From Phycisphaerales bacterium UBA1910 (GTDB taxonomy: Bacteria; Planctomycetota; Phycisphaerae; Phycisphaerales; UBA1924): 14,019 nt of DNA. A model generated the notes under the pieces. That model searched no databases. It saw nothing but the letters and a program-made list of their open reading frames with translations, and had not been told where the DNA came from. Location: positions 19,683 to 33,701 of the forward strand of contig DDGE01000044.1 in the NCBI GenBank assembly GCA_002337545.1, read 5' to 3'. Shown piece by piece: positions 5,537 through 10,212 of the stretch. Numbering within the stretch: the first letter of the stretch is position 1; the number at the start of each line of letters is the position of its first letter. The position numbers were made by a program, and so were the translations under genes.

Positions 5537-7078
5537 ATGGGCATGACGACCGTTTCAGGGACACAAAACGCGGGGCACGCTGGATCTGAGGGCGTGAACC
5601 AGAACACAACCCGACCTGCTCGGCTGGATCTTCGCGGCGCAAGTGGCGGCGGGCTTTTCGAGTACGCCCCGGCGCCAGAGTCTGTGCGTCCGGATATCGC
5701 GGATTCATACGGGTTGTTCATCGACGGTGCGTTTGTGGAACCCGAGAACGGAGCGCGGTTTGCGAGCATCAACCCCGCGACGGAGGACACCATCTCGATG
5801 GTCGCTCAGGCTTCTGTCTCGGATGTCGATCGGGCAGTGCGGGCGGCACGCGAGGCGCTGCCGACTTGGGCGGGCCTCTCGGGCAAGGATCGCGGGAAGT
5901 ACCTGTACCGAATTGCGCGAAGAATGCAGGAGCGGGCTCGCGAGCTCGCGGTGCTTGAGACACTCGACGGCGGCAAGCCCATCAAAGAGTCGCGGGATAT
6001 CGATGTGCCACTGGCGTGTGCACACTTCTTCTACCACGCGGGTTGGGCCGATAAACTGAAGTTTGCGCTTCCCGGCCGTGAGCCCAGACCGGTTGGGGTG
6101 TGCGGGCAGATCATCCCGTGGAACTTCCCGCTGCTGATGCTCGCGTGGAAGATTGCGCCGGCGCTGGCGTGTGGGAACACCGTGGTCCTCAAGCCGGCGG
6201 AGACGACCTCGCTCACGGCCCTGCGGTTCGCTGAGATCTGCGCCGAGATCGGGTTGCCCAAGGGCGTCGTGAACATCGTCACAGGCGCGGGCGAGACGGG
6301 CAAAGCGATCGTTGAGCACAGCGACATCAACAAGATCGCGTTCACCGGGTCGACTCAGGTCGGGAAGATGATCGCGAAGAGTGTCGCAGCGACTGACAAA
6401 AAACTTACCCTTGAGCTCGGCGGCAAGAGCGCAAACATCATCTTCGAGGACGCGTCGCTTGACCAAGCGATCGAAGGAATTATCGAGGGTATCTACTTCA
6501 ATCAGGGTCATGTGTGCTGCGCCGGGTCTCGGTTGTTCGTGCAGGAGTCGATTCTTGATACGGTGATCGACAAGCTCAACGACCGGATGGGGTCGCTGCG
6601 TGTTGGTGATCCGATGGATAAGAACACCGATGTGGGCGCAATCAACTCGAAGGAGCAGCTCGCGACCATCAAGAAGTATCTGGCGCTCGGCGATGAAGAG
6701 GGTGCCGTCCGTCATGATGCTTGTGGATCGGCGCTCCCTGAGAAAGGGTACTGGTGCAAACCATGCTTCTACTCCGGGGTGCAGCCGAGCCACACGATTG
6801 CGCGGGAAGAGATCTTTGGACCGGTGCTGGCGGTGATGAGTTTCCGGACACCGGACGAGGCGATCTCCCGTGCGAACAACTCGCCGTACGGGCTGGCCGC
6901 GGGCGTGTGGACGGACAAGGGATCGAAAATCTTTGATGTCGCGCGTCGTCTCGACGCGGGGGTTGTCTGGTTGAATACCTACAACAAGTTCGATCCGACG
7001 AGCCCGTTTGGCGGGTACAAGGAGTCCGGTTTCGGACGCGAGGGTGGGCGGCATGGGCTGATGGCCTACTGCCAGTAA
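5537..7078 (+). CDS. NAD-dependent aldehyde dehydrogenase (full length)
   Basis: A 513-residue ALDH superfamily enzyme. Catalytic residues are present: oxyanion N196 (IIPWNFPLL), general base E293 (LELGGKS) and nucleophile C327 (FNQGHVCCAGSR). The cofactor motifs LKPAETT (218-224) and FTGSTQVGK (269-277) and the EEIFGPV segment (424-430) are intact. An N-terminal extension of about 50 residues, rich in Gly, Thr and Ala, precedes the fold. ATG 5537 and ATG 5543 are both possible, with no ribosome binding site at normal spacing. Same-strand deoC upstream suggests acetaldehyde as a substrate, but the PilZ-J gene on the other strand intervenes, so they are not one operon. With the half-ALDH at 7617 the total (about 795 residues) resembles bacterial ALDH16 proteins. 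The specificity is inference. Confidence 0.93.
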   Translation: MGMTTVSGTQNAGHAGSEGVNQNTTRPARLDLRGASGGGLFEYAPAPESVRPDIADSYGLFIDGAFVEPENGARFASINPATEDTISMVAQASVSDVDRAVRAAREALPTWAGLSGKDRGKYLYRIARRMQERARELAVLETLDGGKPIKESRDIDVPLACAHFFYHAGWADKLKFALPGREPRPVGVCGQIIPWNFPLLMLAWKIAPALACGNTVVLKPAETTSLTALRFAEICAEIGLPKGVVNIVTGAGETGKAIVEHSDINKIAFTGSTQVGKMIAKSVAATDKKLTLELGGKSANIIFEDASLDQAIEGIIEGIYFNQGHVCCAGSRLFVQESILDTVIDKLNDRMGSLRVGDPMDKNTDVGAINSKEQLATIKKYLALGDEEGAVRHDACGSALPEKGYWCKPCFYSGVQPSHTIAREEIFGPVLAVMSFRTPDEAISRANNSPYGLAAGVWTDKGSKIFDVARRLDAGVVWLNTYNKFDPTSPFGGYKESGFGREGGRHGLMAYCQ

Positions 7079-7119
7079 TCGGGGATTAGTTGCCGAGCGA
7101 TCGGCTGGAGAACATACAC

Positions 7120-7620
7120 ATGGTCAATCAACCCGGCATTCATAGCTTTGATATCCGCGAGCTGACCCCTGAAGACAAGCACTGGGTTCAGCGTGTGCTT
7201 GTGCAGTACTGGGGATCAACCGTTCAGATTACTCGTGGGAAGAAGTACCTCGCGGACGAACTCCCGGGGCTGGTCGCGCAGCGCGACGGTTCTGAGGTGG
7301 GGCTCCTGACATATAACATCGAGGGCGATGAGTGCGAGATCATCACGCACAACTCCATGGCCGGGCACGGCGGGATCGGATCGTGCTTGCTCGACGAGGT
7401 GCGCAACAAGGCACGCGAGTCCGGGTGTAAGCGCCTCTGGTTGATCACGACGAACGACAACACCCCCGCGCTGCGGTTCTACCAGCGCCGTGACTTTGAT
7501 ATTGTCGCGTTCCATCGCGGCGCCGTGACGGATGCACGCAAGCTTAAACCCGAGATCCCGAACATCGGGTTCGACGGGATCGCGATCAAGCACGAGATCG
7601 AGATGGAGTACCCCTTGTGA
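7120..7620 (+). CDS. GNAT-family N-acetyltransferase
   Basis: A 166-residue protein. ATG 7120 has GGAG at 7107-7110, 9 nt upstream; a TTG at 7090 is less likely. The acetyl-CoA pyrophosphate loop is GHGGIGSCLL (82-91). A typical GNAT strand-helix follows (RLWLITTNDNTPALRFYQRRDF, 105 onward). The end, KPEIPNIGFDGIAIKHEIEM, is characteristic of a widespread small GNAT subfamily of unknown substrate. It sits between the full ALDH (41 bp upstream) and the half-ALDH, whose GTG overlaps its stop as GTGA, so all three are probably one transcription unit. The target could be an enzyme lysine or a small molecule; nothing in the sequence decides. Confidence 0.88.
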   Translation: MVNQPGIHSFDIRELTPEDKHWVQRVLVQYWGSTVQITRGKKYLADELPGLVAQRDGSEVGLLTYNIEGDECEIITHNSMAGHGGIGSCLLDEVRNKARESGCKRLWLITTNDNTPALRFYQRRDFDIVAFHRGAVTDARKLKPEIPNIGFDGIAIKHEIEMEYPL

Positions 7621-8465
7621 GTGAGCGTTTGCCGATCATCAAGACCTACAAGCTCGCGATCGGCGGGAAGTTCCCGCGTACAGAGTCCGGTCGCTCGACG
7701 AGCATCCATGATGCGTCGCAGAATCTTGTCGCGCATGTCTGTCGCGCTTCACGCAAGGATGTGCGAGACGCCGTGGATGCATCTCACAAGGCGCAGCCGG
7801 GATGGGCGAATGCGACGGCGTTCCTTCGCTCGCAGGTGCTGTACCGACTCGCGGAGATGATGGAAGGCAAACGCGACGAGCTCGCGAATGCGATCGGCGA
7901 GAACGGGCAACGCGAGGTCGATGCTTCGATCGATCGTGTCGTGCACTACGCCGGCTGGTGCGACAAGTACGCGCAGGTGATGGGCGGCAGCAACCCCGTG
8001 GCTGGGCCGTATCACGATTTCACCGTGCCGTTCCCGGTGGGCGTTGTCGGGGTGATCGCGCCCGATGATGCCCCACTGCTTGGCCTTGTAAGTCTGATCG
8101 CGCCGGTGATCGCGATGGGTAATGCGTGCGTTACTCTGGCTTCTGAAACAAATCCGGTCCCCGCCCTGGTGCTCGCGGAGGCGATTGCACCAAGCGATCT
8201 GCCCGGCGGGATCGTCAATACCCTCTCCGGGTTCCGCGAAGAGCTCGTCGAGCATTTCAGTACTCATCGTGAAATCGATGCCATCCACGCGGCGGGTGTC
8301 TCCGACGAACATCGGACGCTCTTGCGCACAGGAAGCGCGGATAACCTGAAGCGTGTGCATGTGCACGGCGAGGTTGATTTCTTCGATGAAGAGGCGTGCG
8401 AATCATCCGCATGGATCGATCCGTTTGTTGAGTTCAAGACGATCTGGCACCCGAGCGCGGTGTGA
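7617..8465 (+). CDS. Half-length, non-catalytic ALDH-like protein (ALDH16 C-domain type)
   Basis: A 282-residue protein. It begins at GTG 7617, overlapping the GNAT stop, with GGAG at 7605-7608. Residues 1-215 follow the ALDH NAD-binding domain (KLAIGGKFPRTESG, GVVGVIAPDDAPLLGLV, APVIAMGNACV, LPGGIVNTLSG). The oxyanion Asn is replaced (PDDAP, D151, for PWNFP), the ribose-binding Lys of LKPAET is lost (TLASET), and the GSTxxG motif is gone. The sequence then moves directly to a short tail, WIDPFVEFKTIWHPSAV, with no Glu/Cys catalytic domain. The frame is intact, so this looks like a maintained pseudoenzyme rather than a fresh truncation. It may partner the 513-residue ALDH as a stabilising or oligomerising subunit. 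The ALDH16 comparison is from memory of that family. Confidence 0.85.
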   Translation: MSERLPIIKTYKLAIGGKFPRTESGRSTSIHDASQNLVAHVCRASRKDVRDAVDASHKAQPGWANATAFLRSQVLYRLAEMMEGKRDELANAIGENGQREVDASIDRVVHYAGWCDKYAQVMGGSNPVAGPYHDFTVPFPVGVVGVIAPDDAPLLGLVSLIAPVIAMGNACVTLASETNPVPALVLAEAIAPSDLPGGIVNTLSGFREELVEHFSTHREIDAIHAAGVSDEHRTLLRTGSADNLKRVHVHGEVDFFDEEACESSAWIDPFVEFKTIWHPSAV

Positions 8466-8477
8466 TCGATCTCTTGA

Positions 8478-9173
8478 TTACTGAGCGAGCTTTGCCGGCC
8501 CGGTCTTGAGCGACTCGTCCATCACGAGGCGGGGTTGTTCGCGGTTCGCGGACTCGCGCCACTCGATCTCGAGTGAGCCGTTGAAGAGCTTCGCGATGGC
8601 CTGCAGCTGTCGCTCGATCGCGTCGCGTGCCTGCTTCTCGTATCGCTCATCGTTCTTCTCGAACAGCTCGGCGGCTTGTTGCTGCGCGGTCTTCATGAGC
8701 TCGTTCTGACGCTCGGCATTCATATTGATGACATCGACGAGGCCCAGGACACGCCCCTGCTGGATGTCGTAGGGTTCGACATCCATCAGACGCAGCGATC
8801 CGATGATCGGCGGGAGGGTCACCCGGAAGTGACCGTTCCCCAGATCAACGACATTGCGATCGTCGAGAGCACCGAGTTCGACTGCGTACTGCTTCTCGAA
8901 CTGAAAGATCATTGCGATCTTGGCCTGCGAGAGCAGGATTGGGGGCAGCCAGTTGAACCCCTTGGTCGCGGTTGCGATTTCCTTCGCGTGGACCTCGAGC
9001 CCGACGAGCTTGCCGACAGCGCGGACGCGTTCTGTCAGCATCCGTAGGTTGATGGTGTCGATGCCCCCGCCCTTGCGGCCTTTCTTGAGGACCGTGACGA
9101 AGTAGAAGACAAGACCCGCGCCGATGATGGCTGCGAAACTCAACGCGATCAGTAAGAGCAGAAAATCGTTCAC
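8478..9173 (-). CDS. DUF4230 membrane-anchored protein
   Basis: A 231-residue protein. It starts at GTG 9173, with no ATG in frame at the N-terminus and a weak G-rich ribosome binding site. Residues 4-28 form an N-terminal membrane helix followed by KKGRKGGG. Residues about 45-200 match DUF4230 as I know it: TERVRAVGKLVGLEVHAKEI, an aromatic segment WLPPILLSQAKIAMIF, and LGNGHFRVTLPPI. The C-terminal third is a helical, Gln/Glu-rich stretch (NAERQNELMKTAQQQAAELF) of possible coiled coil. The function of the family is not known. It lies 66 bp after the membrane-protein gene on the same strand and ends 12 bp from the convergent half-ALDH gene. Confidence 0.8.
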   Translation of the reverse strand: MNDFLLLLIALSFAAIIGAGLVFYFVTVLKKGRKGGGIDTINLRMLTERVRAVGKLVGLEVHAKEIATATKGFNWLPPILLSQAKIAMIFQFEKQYAVELGALDDRNVVDLGNGHFRVTLPPIIGSLRLMDVEPYDIQQGRVLGLVDVINMNAERQNELMKTAQQQAAELFEKNDERYEKQARDAIERQLQAIAKLFNGSLEIEWRESANREQPRLVMDESLKTGPAKLAQ

Positions 9174-9239
9174 ACCCCATTATTGGCGGGGGCGAGGATC
9201 GCATTTCAAGAAACGCTGGCAGCGCTCAAAAACAAGGTT

Positions 9240-9890
9240 TTATGTGTGCTCCGCGTTGTTTTTTTCCGGAAGTGCGACTTCAAATGAGCGGATGAGGAAG
9301 TGCCCACCGACGCTCAAGAGGATCCCGAACACCAACCCGCCGACAATGAAAGAGAGCATGCGAACGATGCTCATCTCGCCGTTGGGATCGGTGATCGCGG
9401 GGAATCCGGATCGCTGGAAGTAGAGGCCCACGGCGAGCACGGGGATCAAGAACGGGAGCGAACGCATCAGCATCCCCCATGATCTCGGGTCTCGACGGTA
9501 GACATCGAGCGCCGCGATCACGGAGAGGGCCCCGATCATCACGAGATGGAGCATCAGCGTGCGATCGACCCAGGGTTGAATGGCTGGGTGATTGCTGCCC
9601 ACGACATTGCGTGCGTCGACATGGATGCCAAAGACGGACGAAACGAGGATGGTGCCAATAAAACAGAGTAGGGCGAGAGGAAACGCACCATGCACTTGGA
9701 CTTTCCCGATCGCGACCAGAAATGTCATGATTGCGCCCAGGAGCACCATCAGCTCAAACCCGAACAGCCCCCATGCGAAACCGCCGAACTTGCCGAAGCT
9801 CAGGTAGATCCATGGGAGCGTGGAGAGTGCTGCCAGAACGCAGATAAGCACTGTGGACATGCGGAAGATCGCGGGTGTCTGGTTGCTCAT
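9240..9890 (-). CDS. Six-helix integral membrane protein of unknown function
   Basis: A 216-residue protein. ATG 9890 has GGAG about 9 nt upstream; an internal ATG at 9860 is possible. About six hydrophobic helices are visible at 9-31, 38-61, 69-89, 112-130, 142-158 and 176-200. Loops include FGIHVDARNVVGSNHPAIQPWVDR (87-110), with two histidines, and a second His pair position near H115. No family was recognised. The start overlaps the stop of a possible small upstream frame as ATGA. It is the upstream partner of the DUF4230 gene and may be co-transcribed with it. Confidence 0.75.
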   Translation of the reverse strand: MSNQTPAIFRMSTVLICVLAALSTLPWIYLSFGKFGGFAWGLFGFELMVLLGAIMTFLVAIGKVQVHGAFPLALLCFIGTILVSSVFGIHVDARNVVGSNHPAIQPWVDRTLMLHLVMIGALSVIAALDVYRRDPRSWGMLMRSLPFLIPVLAVGLYFQRSGFPAITDPNGEMSIVRMLSFIVGGLVFGILLSVGGHFLIRSFEVALPEKNNAEHT

Positions 9891-10060
9891 ACGGGTCGCT
9901 CCAAGGTGGGAAATGGGTTGGTACGCCAGCCGCTCGGGGTGGGATCGGTCGATCGCGTGACCTGCTCAACGATAATCGTGTGGGGCGGACGAATCCACTC
10001 ATTTGGAACTGCGCATGATCTGCGCATGCATGCGGGGTTTCCTGCGCCGGATTGACGCAT
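9887..10060 (-). CDS. Possible small hypothetical protein upstream of the membrane protein
   Basis: A 57-residue frame whose TGA overlaps the ATG of the membrane-protein gene (ATGA at 9887-9890). The C-terminal part reads plausibly as protein (EWIRPPHTIIVEQVTRSTDP, then GWRTNPFPTLERPV), but the N-terminal part is Cys/Arg-rich and unconvincing. No good ribosome binding site precedes the ATG at 10060, and the frame stays open further upstream. Support is the ATGA junction and the lack of any other gene in this stretch. It could equally be chance in a leader region. Confidence 0.25.
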   Translation of the reverse strand: MRQSGAGNPACMRRSCAVPNEWIRPPHTIIVEQVTRSTDPTPSGWRTNPFPTLERPV

Positions 10061-10067
10061 GATCTGC
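10012..10067. repeat. Paired 12-bp direct repeat upstream of fliD
   Basis: CGCATGATCTGC occurs at 10012-10023 and again at 10056-10067, 44 bp apart, about four helical turns. Each copy is followed by a GCAT-containing stretch (GCATGC and TGCATCAT). Around the second copy ATGAT (10059-10063) and ATCAT (10071-10075) form an inverted pair. This spacing on one face of the helix would suit a DNA-binding regulator of the divergent fliD and membrane-protein genes, but no known operator was recognised. Confidence 0.35.
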
Positions 10068-10113
10068 TGCATCATCTCGTGTACAACGAAATCGTATAGC
10101 CATGATCCAGTCA

Positions 10114-10198
10114 CCCCCCAAGTTCTTCCGATAGAGGGGGTTGGGGCGGGGCGCGTATGCGCCCACGCGACCGGGCTGAATCCCGGTGCGAGACTCGC
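10114..10198 (+). promoter_or_regulatory. Hairpin-rich fliD leader
   Basis: Ahead of the fliD ribosome binding site lie: a C-run (10114-10119) able to pair with GGGGG (10136-10140) or, as CCCCAA (10116-10121), with TTGGGG (10141-10146); a perfect 6-bp hairpin GGGCGC/GCGCCC (10149-10164, loop GTAT); a 5-bp hairpin CCGGG/CCCGG (10171-10186, loop CTGAAT); and a small GCGA/TCGC stem (10188-10198) touching AAGGAG. CCGATA at 10128-10133 resembles a sigma-28 -10 core but no matching -35 is present. The structure suggests a regulated 5' UTR; I match it to no known riboswitch class. Confidence 0.4.
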
Positions 10199-10212
10199 AA
10201 GGAGCATCGAAC

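Noticed and set aside
5705..7054. Open frame of about 450 codons on the minus strand
   Set aside because: It lies entirely opposite the well-supported ALDH gene; the product is Arg/His/Asp/Leu-rich with no recognisable motif, as expected for the antisense of a GC-biased gene.
9207..9224. Terminator between the membrane-protein gene and the DUF4230 gene
   Set aside because: CGCT/AGCG gives only a 4-bp stem with a 3-nt loop and a mixed TTTCTT tail; too weak to support.
10127..10134. Sigma-28 (FliA) promoter for fliD
   Set aside because: CCGATA matches the -10 core, but no TAAA-type -35 lies at the required spacing.
10076..10212. Riboswitch of a known class (cobalamin or c-di-GMP)
   Set aside because: Part of the leader resembles GG...CCGGTGCGA-like stretches of cobalamin riboswitches, but the B12 box and the overall fold are missing; no GEMM core for c-di-GMP was seen.
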